This document shows positions 7,412-16,598 of a stretch of 40,411 nucleotides of DNA, in pieces. The position numbers were made by a program, and so were the translations under genes. The stretch is taken from the NCBI GenBank assembly GCA_947453965.1, contig CANGIQ010000024.1, positions 1 to 40,411 of the forward strand, read 5' to 3'. Position 1 is the stretch's first letter. Each line of letters opens with the position of its first letter. Under the pieces are notes generated by a model. It made no database searches. It was given only the letters and a program-made list of their open reading frames with translations, and was not told the origin of the DNA. Source of the DNA: Comamonadaceae bacterium (GTDB taxonomy: Bacteria > Pseudomonadota > Gammaproteobacteria > Burkholderiales > Burkholderiaceae_C).

Positions 7412-8296
7412 TCAGGCGATGTGTAAATTTTTCAAGTAAGCGCTGAATTCAGCACCCACTTCTGGGTGCTCGAGAGCCAGCTCCACGCTGGCCTGCAAGA
7501 AGCCCACTTTGCTGCCGCAGTCGTAGCGCTTGCCCTCATACGCATAGGCCAACACTTTTTCGGTGGCCAACAAACCGGCAATGCCGTCGGTGAGCTGAAT
7601 CTCGCCTTGCACGCCACGGCCACCGGCGCGGATGCGTTCAAACACGGCAGGGGTCAAGATGTAGCGGCCAGCCACTGTGGTGCGCGAGGGCGCCACTTCG
7701 GCCTTGGGTTTTTCCACCATTTGCTGGATGTCGACCAAACCATGCCCCAAGTCTTTGCCAGCCACGACGCCGTAGCGGTGGACGTGCTCTAGGGGTACTT
7801 CTTGCACCGCCAACACGGAAGACTGCGTGCGCGCAAACACATCGGCCATTTGCTTCAACACACCCGGGCCACCTGCTTTGCCACGCATCAAGTCATCCGC
7901 CAGCAGCACAGCAAAAGGCTCATCGCCTACCAAATGCTCGGCACACAGCACGGCGTGGCCCAAGCCCAGCGCACGGGCTTGGCGCACATAAACGCATTGC
8001 ATGTCGTCGGGTTGCACGCTGCGCACGATGTCGAGCAGGGCTTGTTTGCCTGCGGCTTCGAGTTCGGTCTCTAACTCGTAGGCCATGTCGAAGTGGTCTT
8101 CAATCGCACGCTTGCTGCGGCCTGTGACAAAAATCATTTCACGAATGCCTGCCTCATAGGCTTCTTCGACCGCGTATTGAATCAGTGGTTTGTCCACCAC
8201 CGTCAGCATTTCTTTGGGGCTGGCCTTGGTGGCGGGCAAGAAGCGGGTGCCCATGCCTGCAACAGGGAACACGGCTTTGGTGAGAGCTTTAGTCAT
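7412..8296 (-). CDS. galU: UTP-glucose-1-phosphate uridylyltransferase
   Basis: A 294-residue nucleotidyltransferase making UDP-glucose for envelope polysaccharides. The signature [18 protein letters not shown] lies at residues 14-31; L-A-D-D-L, the G-V-V-A-G segment and the V-E-K-P-K block follow in the usual order. Length is normal. It converges with the tusA-like gene, whose stop is 33 bases away; a short GC hairpin at 7393-7411 sits between the stops without a T run. valS lies behind it on the other side, same strand, 38 bases away, and could share a transcript. Confidence 0.95.
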   Translation of the reverse strand: MTKALTKAVFPVAGMGTRFLPATKASPKEMLTVVDKPLIQYAVEEAYEAGIREMIFVTGRSKRAIEDHFDMAYELETELEAAGKQALLDIVRSVQPDDMQCVYVRQARALGLGHAVLCAEHLVGDEPFAVLLADDLMRGKAGGPGVLKQMADVFARTQSSVLAVQEVPLEHVHRYGVVAGKDLGHGLVDIQQMVEKPKAEVAPSRTTVAGRYILTPAVFERIRAGGRGVQGEIQLTDGIAGLLATEKVLAYAYEGKRYDCGSKVGFLQASVELALEHPEVGAEFSAYLKNLHIA

Positions 8297-8334
8297 ACGC
8301 GAAAATTGATAGTTTTGCCAAGTTTAACGAGGCT

Positions 8335-11300
8335 TTATTTCTGAAGCTTGGCAAGCTGCTCTTGCACCTTGGTGAGGGTGGCGGTGAAGTCGGCCACGCG
8401 TTTCTTGGCTTCTTCAATCACAGCAGGCGGTGCTTTGGCCACAAAGGCTTCGTTCTTGAGTTTGGCACCTGCTTTTTCGATTTCGTTTTGCAAGCGCTCC
8501 ACTTCTTTGCCCAAACGAATTTTCTCGGCGGCCACATCGACTTCGATGAACAAGCACACACGCAACTCGCCAATCACGGCCACGGGTGCCGCTTGTGCTG
8601 CCGCAGACCAGTCAGCTTCGCTGTCAAACACTTTGACTTCGCTGAGTTTGGCCAAGGCTTGCAGCACAGGCGCCACCCCTTGCATAAACGCGTGCTCTTC
8701 GGCGCTGCCAGCCAGCGCAAACAAAGGCATGCGCGTGGCGGGGGACACGCCCATTTCGCCGCGCAAGTTACGGCAGGCATCGACCAACGATTTCACGCGC
8801 GCCACATAGGCCTCAGCCTGTTCGTCAATGCGCTCAGGTTGGCTCACGGGGTAGGCCGCAATGCTGATGGAGGCGGCTTTGTCGTCGGCCTTGACGCGCC
8901 CCGCCACCACCGCCACGGTTTGCCACAGCTCTTCGGTGATGAAGGGCGTGATGGGATGAGCCAAACGCAGAATGGTTTCGAGCGTGCGAATCAGGGTGCG
9001 GCGCGTCGCACGTTTTTGTGAATCGTCACCGGTGTTGATTTGTACTTTGGCAATTTCCAAATACCAATCACAGAACTCGTTCCACACAAAGTCATAAATT
9101 GTGTTGGCCACGTTGTCGAGGCGGTACTCGGCAAAGCCTTTGGCCACTTCGGCTTCCACGCGTTGCAGCTTGGACACAATCCAGCGATCCGCTTGGCTGA
9201 AGCTCAGGTAGCCATGTGATGGTCCGCCCACTGCGCACTCTTCTTTGGTGTGTTCTTTCAGGCCGCAGTCTTGGCCTTCGCAGTTCATCAGCACAAAGCG
9301 TGAAGCGTTCCACACCTTGTTGCAGAAGTTGCGGTAGCCCTCGCAGCGTTTGCTGTCGAAGTTGATGCTGCGACCCAACGAGGCCAAAGCCGCAAAGGTG
9401 AAGCGCAGCGCGTCGGCACCGTAGGCGGGAATGCCTTCGGGGAATTCTTTCTCAGTTTGCTTGCGCACCTTGGGCGCCGTTTCGGGCTTGCGCAAACCTT
9501 GGGTGCGTTTTTCCAGCAGAGGTTCGAGCGTGATGCCGTCAATCAAGTCCACCGGGTCCAGCACATTGCCCTCAGACTTGCTCATCTTCTTGCCCTGTGC
9601 ATCGAGCACCAAGCCGTGGATGTACACATGCTTGAACGGCACACGCCCGGTGAAATGCGTGGTCATCATGATCATCCGGGCGACCCAGAAAAAGATGATG
9701 TCGTAACCCGTGACCAACACGCTGCTTGGCAAATACAGGTCGTAGTCGCTTGATTGGTTCTCACTGGTTCCGAGGGTGTGGTCAGCGGAGACGGTCTTGC
9801 TCCTCTTCGCTTCGCTCAGAATGTCGCTGCGCCCATCCCCACTGCCCACACCCTCGGAGCCAGCGGCCCAGCCTAGCGTGGAGAAGGGAACCAAGGCACT
9901 GGAATACCAAGTGTCCAACACGTCTTCATCGCGTTTGAGCGTCTTGCCGGGGGCTTTGGCCTGTGCTTCAGCTTCATCGCGCGCCACATAGACATTACCG
10001 TCTTCGTCGTACCAAGCTGGAATCTGGTGACCCCACCACAGCTGGCGCGAGATGCACCAGTCTTGGATGTTGTTCATCCACTGGTTGTAGGTGTTGACCC
10101 AGTTCTCGGGCACAAAGCTCACTTGGCCGGACTGCACGGCGTCGATGGCTTTTTGCGCGATGCTCTTGCCCGTGGCGTCACCCTTGCCGACCTGGTTCAT
10201 GGCGACAAACCATTGATCAGTCAGCATGGGCTCGATCACCTGGCCGGTGCGGGCGCAGCGGGGCACCATGAGCTTGTGTTTTTTCACTTCCACCAATTGA
10301 CCTGCGGCTTCGAGATCGGCCACCACGGCTTTGCGAGCCACGAAGCGGTCCAGGCCTCGGTATTTCTCGGGGGCGTTGCTGTTGATCGTTGCGTCGAGGT
10401 TGAGCACGCAGATCATGTCCAGCTTGTGGCGCTGGCCCACGGCGTAGTCGTTGGTGTCGTGCGCAGGGGTCACCTTGACCACACCGGTGCCGAAATCTTT
10501 GTCCACATACTCGTCGGCAATCACGGGGATGGTCCGGTTGCACAAAGGCAGATTGACTTGCTTGCCGATCAGGTGCTTGTAGCGCGCGTCTTCGGGGTGG
10601 ACCATCACGGCCACGTCACCCAGCAGGGTTTCGGGGCGGGTGGTGGCCACGGTGAGCGAACCACTGAGGTCGGCCAAGTCATACCGGATGTGCCACATCG
10701 AGCCGTCTTCTTCCTCGCTTTCGACTTCGAGGTCAGACACCGCGCTCATCAGCACCGGGTCCCAGTTGACCAGGCGTTTGCCACGGTAAATCAGGCCTTG
10801 CTCGTAGAGCTGTACAAAGGTTTCGGTCACGGTCTTGGACAGCTTGGGGTCCATGGTGAAGTATTCGCGGCTCCAGTCCACGCTGTCGCCCATGCGGCGC
10901 ATTTGGCTGGTGATGGTGCTGCCCGATTCCTCTTTCCACTCCCAGACCTTGCTCACAAAGTTCTTGCGGGCTTCGGCTGGCGTTGGGCCAATGTCGTGGC
11001 GGCTGATGCCTTTGGCCTGCAGCTGACGCTCGACCACGATTTGCGTGGCAATGCCGGCATGGTCGGTGCCGGGAATCCAAGCGGTGTTGAAGCCGGACAT
11101 GCGGTGATAGCGCGTCAACGAGTCCATGATGGTTTGGTTGAACGCGTGGCCCATGTGCAACGTGCCGGTCACATTGGGCGGCGGCAGCTGGATGGCAAAG
11201 GCGGGCGCGTCAGCGGCTGGGCTGCCCGTGCCACGGAAACCCGCCACGCCGTAACCGCGTTTTTCCCACTCGGGGCCCCAATGTGCTTCCAAAGCGGCGG

Positions 11301-11376
11301 GTTCGAACGATTTGGACAGACGCTCCAAGCCGGGTTGTTCGAGAGGGGTTGCAGAGGCAGAGGGCGTGTTGCTCAT
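8335..11376 (-). CDS. valS: Valine-tRNA ligase with in-frame palindromic insertion
   Basis: A 1013-residue class I aminoacyl-tRNA synthetase, longer than the usual ~950. The HIGH box is H74-M-G-H77, followed by the CP1 editing domain ([22 protein letters not shown]), the K-M-S-K-S loop near 597-601 and a C-terminal tRNA-binding coiled coil in the last ~65 residues. Residues about 506-537, between S-T-L-G-W and L-P-S-S-V-L-V-T-G, are extra relative to the family and correspond to a DNA palindrome (see repeat at 9766-9861). The open frame extends 28 codons further upstream, but [10 protein letters not shown] at 11376 gives the normal N-terminus. No frameshift is seen, so the enzyme is expected to be active. 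Confidence 0.95.
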   Translation of the reverse strand: MSNTPSASATPLEQPGLERLSKSFEPAALEAHWGPEWEKRGYGVAGFRGTGSPAADAPAFAIQLPPPNVTGTLHMGHAFNQTIMDSLTRYHRMSGFNTAWIPGTDHAGIATQIVVERQLQAKGISRHDIGPTPAEARKNFVSKVWEWKEESGSTITSQMRRMGDSVDWSREYFTMDPKLSKTVTETFVQLYEQGLIYRGKRLVNWDPVLMSAVSDLEVESEEEDGSMWHIRYDLADLSGSLTVATTRPETLLGDVAVMVHPEDARYKHLIGKQVNLPLCNRTIPVIADEYVDKDFGTGVVKVTPAHDTNDYAVGQRHKLDMICVLNLDATINSNAPEKYRGLDRFVARKAVVADLEAAGQLVEVKKHKLMVPRCARTGQVIEPMLTDQWFVAMNQVGKGDATGKSIAQKAIDAVQSGQVSFVPENWVNTYNQWMNNIQDWCISRQLWWGHQIPAWYDEDGNVYVARDEAEAQAKAPGKTLKRDEDVLDTWYSSALVPFSTLGWAAGSEGVGSGDGRSDILSEAKRSKTVSADHTLGTSENQSSDYDLYLPSSVLVTGYDIIFFWVARMIMMTTHFTGRVPFKHVYIHGLVLDAQGKKMSKSEGNVLDPVDLIDGITLEPLLEKRTQGLRKPETAPKVRKQTEKEFPEGIPAYGADALRFTFAALASLGRSINFDSKRCEGYRNFCNKVWNASRFVLMNCEGQDCGLKEHTKEECAVGGPSHGYLSFSQADRWIVSKLQRVEAEVAKGFAEYRLDNVANTIYDFVWNEFCDWYLEIAKVQINTGDDSQKRATRRTLIRTLETILRLAHPITPFITEELWQTVAVVAGRVKADDKAASISIAAYPVSQPERIDEQAEAYVARVKSLVDACRNLRGEMGVSPATRMPLFALAGSAEEHAFMQGVAPVLQALAKLSEVKVFDSEADWSAAAQAAPVAVIGELRVCLFIEVDVAAEKIRLGKEVERLQNEIEKAGAKLKNEAFVAKAPPAVIEEAKKRVADFTATLTKVQEQLAKLQK
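9766..9861 (-). repeat. Palindromic element inserted in frame within valS
   Basis: The ends are inverted copies: GGTTCCGAGGGTGTGG at 9766-9781 and its reverse complement with one mismatch at 9846-9861 (12 bases CCGAGGGTGTGG perfect). The pairing continues inward for about 13 more bases with changes that mostly become G-U pairs in the valS mRNA strand. The 96-bp unit is a multiple of three and open in the valS frame, encoding a hydrophilic loop containing [15 protein letters not shown]. This resembles short palindromic elements that invade coding genes, such as those described in Rickettsia; family membership is not claimed. Confidence 0.7.
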
Positions 11377-11400
11377 GGGGTGCTTTGACAAATAAAAACG

Positions 11401-11436
11401 GCATGCAAAAAGGCATGCAAAAAACGACATGCAAAA
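11401..11436. repeat. Three short direct repeats upstream of valS
   Basis: CATGCAAAA occurs three times, starting at 11402, 11414 and 11428, in the 159-base region between the divergent valS and yaaA starts. Each copy carries the palindrome GCATGC or a one-base variant. It could be a protein-binding array or simple slippage. Neither promoter in this region could be placed with confidence. Confidence 0.5.
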
Positions 11437-11535
11437 GGCTGCCGTGTAGCCTGAGGGCAAAAGGTAGATTTTACCTAGGGGAATAGGGCCTCAGCCCCGA
11501 TAATTCAGGCTTACTTTGTGAAGCCTTGTTGCCCT

Positions 11536-12309
11536 ATGTTGTTCTTGCTCTCACCCGCCAAAGCCCTTGATTACGACACGCCTGCTGGCGACGTGCCGCA
11601 CACGCAACCGCTGTTTGTGAAGCAATCAACAGCGCTGATCGACATCCTGAAAGAAAAGTCACCCCAAGACATTGCCAGCTTGATGAGCTTGAGCGATGCG
11701 CTGTCGACCTTGAATGTCGCCCGTTACCAGGCTTGGCAACCCAAATTCACCGCCAAAAATTCCAAACAAGCGGTGCTGGCTTTCAATGGCGATGTGTACG
11801 AGGGCTTGGATGCGAAAACCTTGAAGCCCAAAGACCTGGCGTGGGCACAAGACCATGTGGCGATTTTGAGCGGCCTCTACGGCGTGCTTCGTCCCCTCGA
11901 TTGGATGCAGCCTTATCGCTTGGAGATGGGCACAGCACTGGCCAACGACAAAGGCAACAACCTCTACAAGTTTTGGGGCACACAGATTGCCGACTACCTG
12001 AACGAACGCTTGAGCGCTGAGCGTGAGCCCATCATCGTCAACTTGGCTTCGCAAGAGTATTTCAAATCGGTCGATCGCAAAGCCCTGAAGGCGCGTGTGA
12101 TCGAGTGTGTGTTTGAAGACTACAAAGGCGGCAAATACAAAGTGATCAGCTTCTTGGCCAAGCGTGCGCGTGGCTTGATGACGCGCTATGCGGTGATGCA
12201 TCAAGTCAGCACGCCCAAAGGCTTGGAGGGCTTCAACCTCGAAGGCTATGCCTTCGATGCGGCAGCCTCAGAGCCGGACCGCAAAGTGTTTCGCCGCAAA
12301 CTCGATTGA
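11536..12309 (+). CDS. yaaA: Peroxide stress protein YaaA (DUF328/UPF0246)
   Basis: A 257-residue cytoplasmic protein starting [16 protein letters not shown], matching the YaaA N-terminus (S-P-A-K-x-L-D-Y). Further family blocks: Y-x-A-W...[13 protein letters not shown] around 70-95, [12 protein letters not shown], and the late [12 protein letters not shown]. YaaA lowers free iron and DNA damage during peroxide stress in E. coli. A GTG six codons upstream is in frame, but the internal ATG gives the family start. It is followed 5 bases later by queF on the same strand, so the two are probably co-transcribed. Confidence 0.93.
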   Translation: MLFLLSPAKALDYDTPAGDVPHTQPLFVKQSTALIDILKEKSPQDIASLMSLSDALSTLNVARYQAWQPKFTAKNSKQAVLAFNGDVYEGLDAKTLKPKDLAWAQDHVAILSGLYGVLRPLDWMQPYRLEMGTALANDKGNNLYKFWGTQIADYLNERLSAEREPIIVNLASQEYFKSVDRKALKARVIECVFEDYKGGKYKVISFLAKRARGLMTRYAVMHQVSTPKGLEGFNLEGYAFDAAASEPDRKVFRRKLD

Positions 12310-12314
12310 TCCGC

Positions 12315-13160
12315 ATGAATACCCCTGAACAATCGCAACTGGGTAAAACCTCGTCCTATGTCGATCAGTACGACGCGTCGCTGCTGTTTCCCATCCCACG
12401 CCAAACCAAGCGGGAAGAGATTGGCATCAGCGCTCAGCCGCCGTTTTTTGGTGCCGATTTGTGGACCAGTTACGAGCTGAGTTGGCTCAATTCTCGTGGC
12501 AAACCGCAAGTGGCGATTGCGCGCTTCACAGTGCCCGCCGAGTCCACCTACATCATTGAGAGCAAATCGTTCAAGCTCTACCTGAACAGCTTCAACAACA
12601 CCCGTCTCGACGATCTGACGCAGCTGCAAACCCGCTTGCGCGAAGACTTGAGTGCCGCCGTTTGGCACGGTGGGCCCATGATGTCGGGCGTGGGTGTGCA
12701 CATTGTGTTGCCCGAAGACTTTGACCGCGAACCCGTGCATGAACTCGATGGTTTGAGCCTGGACCGCCTGGATCTGGACTGCGAGCATTACCAGCCCGCG
12801 CCTGAGCTTTTGACGGCCAACTTCAACGAAGCTCCGGTGACCGAAACCCTGACCAGCAACCTGCTCAAAAGCAACTGCTTGGTAACGGGTCAGCCTGACT
12901 GGGGCAGCGTGCGGATTCGTTACACCGGTCCGCAAATTGACCAAGCGGGGTTGCTGCGCTACATCGTGAGCTTCAGAAACCACAACGAGTTTCATGAGCA
13001 ATGTGTGGAACGCATCTTCATGGACATTTGGCGGCGTTGCCAGCCTTTGCGCTTGGAGGTCTACGCGCGTTACACACGCCGTGGTGGCTTGGACATCAAC
13101 CCCTGGCGCACCAGCCACCCCCAGGCTGCCCCTGCGAACGTGCGTACGGCACGCCAGTGA
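12315..13160 (+). CDS. queF: NADPH-dependent 7-cyano-7-deazaguanine reductase
   Basis: A 281-residue protein of the long, two-domain QueF type, reducing preQ0 to preQ1 in queuosine synthesis. The NADPH-binding QueF motif is [10 protein letters not shown] near residues 82-91; the catalytic cysteine that forms the thioimide is C188 in [14 protein letters not shown]; the late H-E-Q-C-V-E-R-I segment is also typical. The ATG at 12315 gives the family N-terminus; an in-frame TTG overlapping the yaaA stop is less likely. Other queuosine genes are not in the window. Confidence 0.96.
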   Translation: MNTPEQSQLGKTSSYVDQYDASLLFPIPRQTKREEIGISAQPPFFGADLWTSYELSWLNSRGKPQVAIARFTVPAESTYIIESKSFKLYLNSFNNTRLDDLTQLQTRLREDLSAAVWHGGPMMSGVGVHIVLPEDFDREPVHELDGLSLDRLDLDCEHYQPAPELLTANFNEAPVTETLTSNLLKSNCLVTGQPDWGSVRIRYTGPQIDQAGLLRYIVSFRNHNEFHEQCVERIFMDIWRRCQPLRLEVYARYTRRGGLDINPWRTSHPQAAPANVRTARQ

Positions 13161-13181
13161 TCAGCGGGCCAAGAGCGGCTT

Positions 13182-14252
13182 TTAACCGCGCAGGGCTTTG
13201 ACAAACATATCGGTCATCTGGGGGCAAAACAGCGTGCCCCGATTGCTCCAGATCACGCGCAGGGCGTCGGCCGGGTTACTTTCTTTTTTGGCGTAGTCGC
13301 CCGATTGCAGTTCTTCATACGCTTCGACGATGGCCACAATGCGCGCACCCACGGGAATGTCTTCGCCCGATAAGCCATCGGGAAAACCTGTCCCGTTGAA
13401 GTACTCATGGTGAGACCGGATGATGGCGGCCACGCCCTGCATGTCGTCGAGCGCGTTCAAGGTGGCCTCGCCCATGGTGGTGTGGGTGCGGTACACCTTG
13501 TCATCGGCCATAGGGAGTTCAATGAATTTGGTGTGGAGCACACGGTCGGTCAAACCTATTTTTCCGATGTCGTGTAGCAAGCCAGCGATGTACACCGACT
13601 GACATTCATCGTCGCTCAAACCTGCCAGCTTGGCCATTTTCATGGATAAGCGAGCCACGCGCTGCGAATGCGGCAGCAGCTCGGGGTGACGCAGTGCCAG
13701 CAGATGGGAAAAAGCCTTGAGGGATGCGATGTACGCGGTACGCAAGTCTTGGGTGCGGGCTTGCACGCGTGACTCCAGCGTGTCCACCATTTCGTTCAGC
13801 GAGGCTTTTTGCGCTGCCGTCAGCGCTTCCAAGCGTTCATGTTCATGGGCCAGACTGCCAAAGGCCAGCGCCAATTTGATGGCGGCCAGCAACTCAGCAT
13901 CGTCCCAAGGTTTGGCGATGTAGCGGTAAATGGTGCCTTGGTTGATGGCTTCTATGGCGCTCGAAACATCCGACGTGCCTGTGAGCATCAGGCGCATGAT
14001 GTGCGGCCATTGTTGGCTGACTTGGGTGAGTAAATCCTTGCCGCTCATGCCCGGCATCTGCATGTCAGAGATGATGACATGCACCTGCTCTTTGGCCAGC
14101 ACATCGAGCGCCTGTGCACCCCCCTCGACGGCGAAGACCTCGAACCCTTCGAGCGACAGCATGCGCCGCAAGGCCGACAGAATATTGGGTTCATCGTCCA
14201 CGCACAGCACTTTGTATTGGCTGGCGTCAAATGCATCGGTTGTATCGCTCAT
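13182..14252 (-). CDS. Response regulator with HD-GYP-type output domain (changed motif)
   Basis: A 356-residue two-domain protein. Receiver about 12-130: acidic pair D19-D20, phospho-acceptor D63 in I-S-D-M-Q-M-P-G-M-S-G, conserved T91 and K114. A linker coiled coil spans about 135-170. The HD-GYP-type domain spans about 175-350, with H227-D228-I-G-K231 and H281-H282. The usual G-Y-P is G-F-P here (G289-F290-P291), and the usual A-D-V-F-D-A-L is V309-E-A-Y-E-E-L315, so a metal-site aspartate has become glutamate. HD-GYP domains break down cyclic-di-GMP; activity of this version is uncertain. AAGGA precedes the ATG. It is the last gene after the histidine kinase (18-base gap), its likely partner. 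Confidence 0.9.
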   Translation of the reverse strand: MSDTTDAFDASQYKVLCVDDEPNILSALRRMLSLEGFEVFAVEGGAQALDVLAKEQVHVIISDMQMPGMSGKDLLTQVSQQWPHIMRLMLTGTSDVSSAIEAINQGTIYRYIAKPWDDAELLAAIKLALAFGSLAHEHERLEALTAAQKASLNEMVDTLESRVQARTQDLRTAYIASLKAFSHLLALRHPELLPHSQRVARLSMKMAKLAGLSDDECQSVYIAGLLHDIGKIGLTDRVLHTKFIELPMADDKVYRTHTTMGEATLNALDDMQGVAAIIRSHHEYFNGTGFPDGLSGEDIPVGARIVAIVEAYEELQSGDYAKKESNPADALRVIWSNRGTLFCPQMTDMFVKALRG

Positions 14253-14270
14253 GGGGATCCTTGATGATCT

Positions 14271-15686
14271 TTAGGCCGCAAGGCGTTGGATGGGCAGCGT
14301 GATGGTGAACCGGGTGCCCACGCCAACGGTGCTCTCCACCGTGAGCGTGCCACCATGCTGCTGAATGATGTTTTGCGACACCGACAGCCCAAGTCCGGTG
14401 CCTGTGCCTGGGTCTTTGGTGGTGAAGAAGGGGTCGAAGATTTTTTTCAAAACCTCTGGTGGAATGCCCGATCCGTTGTCTTGCACTTCAATCCATACCT
14501 GGTTGTCATCGCAATCGGTGCGAATCTCAATCAAGCCCATTTTGCCCTCGGGCATGGCTTGTGCCGCGTTGACGATGAGGTTCAGAAATACCTGGTCAAT
14601 TTGCGATGGTGAGCACTCCACCAACGGCAAGTTGCCCAGCTTCAGTCGCACCTCGGCACGGTTTTTCAATGGGTTGTGGGCGATGTTGAGGGTGGACTTC
14701 AAGCCCGCATGCAGGTCAGATGCGACGTAGTGTGAGGCCACATTGGTGCGTGCGTAGTCTTTCAGGTCCTGGATGATGGCTTTGACGCGACCCACACCTT
14801 CTTGGGTTTCATGCAGCAGGTTTTGCAAATCGTCGCGCAAAAAAGCGTAGTTGAGTTTCTTTTTCAGGGCGTTGATTTCAGGGGTATCAGCCTCGGGTGC
14901 GTCCAGCACTTTGTCGTACACCGCCAAGTACTTGTGCAGGGTGTTCAGATTGGACGACACATAACCTACTGGGTTGTTGATTTCGTGCGCCACGCCGGCT
15001 GCCAATTCGCCCAGCGAGGCGAGTTTTTCAGATTGCACTAGGCGTTTGGTGGCTTCGTCCAACTGGGCTTCGACCTTCTGACCGCGTTCGATCACGGTGA
15101 AATAAGCGCGCCACAAAAACACGCCCAGAATGAGAATGCCCGAGACCACCGACAACGCCGATAACAAAAGTGTTTGCTGACGCAGACTGCCTAACTCAGC
15201 GCTGTCGAGCTCGTTGTAGGTTTGCAGCCGGACCCAGCCCAGATCAGACCCCAGATGGATCTTGGCCCAGGTGGTGATGAAGGCTTGGTCGCGTGACTGC
15301 AACACCGCTTGGTCAGTGTTGGGTGTGGCAATTTGTTGCGGCTCAAACTGCAGGCGTGGCTCTTGGCCTGGTTCGCGCTTCAAGGCAGAAATTACTTTGC
15401 CCGTGGTGTCTGTCAGCATGACCGATGCCACTTCTTCGGTGGCCATGGTTTGCAAAATGCGCGACTCCACCGACGCATAGTCTTTCAGCACCATTTGGTC
15501 TGCAACCGCCACGATCAAGCCCTGTGCGAGGTTGTGCGAGGTTTGAAACTTTCCCTCCCACAACAAATTCTTCGACTGGTAATACGCCGCCAGCCCGGAG
15601 CCAATTTGCAACAGCGCGAGCGCCAGGCCAATGAAGAGGGCTGGCTTGATGGTTTGCCACTGTGAAGACGTCAGGCGTTGGCGCAT
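14271..15686 (-). CDS. Membrane sensor histidine kinase
   Basis: A 471-residue kinase. Transmembrane helices at about 14-34 and 172-195 frame a periplasmic sensor domain of roughly 135 residues. After a short coiled linker comes the dimerisation/phospho-acceptor domain with H234 in [12 protein letters not shown], then an ATPase domain with N-box ([12 protein letters not shown]), G1 (D-N-G-S-G-I-P), F-F-T-T-K and G2 (G-T-G-L-G-L-S-V-S). The ATG at 15686 lies one base after the stop of the PhnD-like gene, so I prefer it over an ATG 33 bases upstream. Gene order suggests that it reads out the PhnD-like binding protein and phosphorylates the HD-GYP-type regulator (inference). Confidence 0.93.
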   Translation of the reverse strand: MRQRLTSSQWQTIKPALFIGLALALLQIGSGLAAYYQSKNLLWEGKFQTSHNLAQGLIVAVADQMVLKDYASVESRILQTMATEEVASVMLTDTTGKVISALKREPGQEPRLQFEPQQIATPNTDQAVLQSRDQAFITTWAKIHLGSDLGWVRLQTYNELDSAELGSLRQQTLLLSALSVVSGILILGVFLWRAYFTVIERGQKVEAQLDEATKRLVQSEKLASLGELAAGVAHEINNPVGYVSSNLNTLHKYLAVYDKVLDAPEADTPEINALKKKLNYAFLRDDLQNLLHETQEGVGRVKAIIQDLKDYARTNVASHYVASDLHAGLKSTLNIAHNPLKNRAEVRLKLGNLPLVECSPSQIDQVFLNLIVNAAQAMPEGKMGLIEIRTDCDDNQVWIEVQDNGSGIPPEVLKKIFDPFFTTKDPGTGTGLGLSVSQNIIQQHGGTLTVESTVGVGTRFTITLPIQRLAA

Positions 15687-15687
15687 A

Positions 15688-16548
15688 TCACTGTCCGGTG
15701 AGCACCAAAAATTTTTCAAGCTGCAAAGACTCTAACGGCTTGTAGTGTTTGGCATAGCTCACGGCCTGTGGTTTGCGCAGGTTGATGCCATCCAGCAATT
15801 TGCGGCCTTCCTCGTCTTGTGCGAGTTTGAGCATGGCCTTTAAAAACCGTTCACGCACCGCGGCGGGCACCGATGGATGGGTGGCCACAGGGTGAGGGGT
15901 GTAGGCGGGTGTTTCAAACAAGACGCGCAGTTGTTGACGCACTTCTGGCGCTTCGTTGTCGAGTGTGTTGTTCACACCACCGCCCGCAACGGCGTCTTTG
16001 CTGATGATGGAGCGGTAGACATTGCTGTGTGTTTTCACAAACACGGGGTTGATGTCAATTTTCTTTTTCGCCAGCTCTGCGCGAATCAGCAACGAGGCTG
16101 CAAATGCGTTGGGCGCTGGAAAGGTCACGTTTTTGCCCTTGAGCTCGTCCAGGCTTTTCACCGGGCTGTCGGCACGCACCACCAAAATGCCGGTCAACAA
16201 ATCTTCGCTATCGGCCAGCAGCGGCTGGTATTTTTTCTTTTGATAGGCCAGCACGGCGTGGTAAGGGTTGAGGAACACAAATTCAGGCTCGCCTTTGAGC
16301 AGCTTTTGCTCGAACTCTGGAATCGTGGCCGACACCCGCAGCTCAAAGCACAGGCTGGCTTCCTGACCCACACGCTGCAACAAAGGTGACCAGGTGGTGT
16401 AAATCTTGGCGGCGGTGAGTTGAGGCACCACATCAAAGGTGTACGTCTTGCTGGCGCTGGGATCACCCAAGCATGCGGCCTGGGTGACGCCGCATAGGCC
16501 AAGCCCGCTGATGATCAGCTCAAGCAGGTGTTGTTTCCATGTGCGCAT
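15688..16548 (-). CDS. PhnD-like periplasmic substrate-binding protein
   Basis: A 286-residue exported protein of the phosphate/phosphonate (PhnD) binding family. Signal peptide about 1-24 with likely cleavage at T-Q-A|A-C. The mature part shows P-Q-L-T-A-A-K-I-Y-T-T-W-S-P-L-L, E-F-V-F-L-N-P-Y-H-A-V-L, then L-L-T-G-I-L-V-V-R-A-D-S-P-V-K-S-L-D-E-L-K-G-K-N-V-T-F-P, as in two-lobed binding proteins. No ABC permease or ATPase lies nearby; instead it is followed one base later by a histidine kinase gene. That makes a sensing role more likely than transport. Comparable kinase-linked PhnD-like proteins include AioX of arsenite oxidation operons, but I see no basis to assign the ligand. Confidence 0.88.
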   Translation of the reverse strand: MRTWKQHLLELIISGLGLCGVTQAACLGDPSASKTYTFDVVPQLTAAKIYTTWSPLLQRVGQEASLCFELRVSATIPEFEQKLLKGEPEFVFLNPYHAVLAYQKKKYQPLLADSEDLLTGILVVRADSPVKSLDELKGKNVTFPAPNAFAASLLIRAELAKKKIDINPVFVKTHSNVYRSIISKDAVAGGGVNNTLDNEAPEVRQQLRVLFETPAYTPHPVATHPSVPAAVRERFLKAMLKLAQDEEGRKLLDGINLRKPQAVSYAKHYKPLESLQLEKFLVLTGQ

Positions 16549-16598
16549 TGGGGATCATCCATTTTGACGGGCTGGTTATTCTCGCTGGTGTCGTGTGT

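Noticed and set aside
10027..11388. 453-residue open frame antisense to valS
   Set aside because: Long only because of codon bias opposite valS; His- and Gly-rich, no domain, no start signal.
15688..16548. Possible lipobox at the end of the PhnD-like signal peptide
   Set aside because: The residues before the Cys are T-Q-A-A, which does not fit the lipobox -3 position; ordinary signal peptidase cleavage is more likely.
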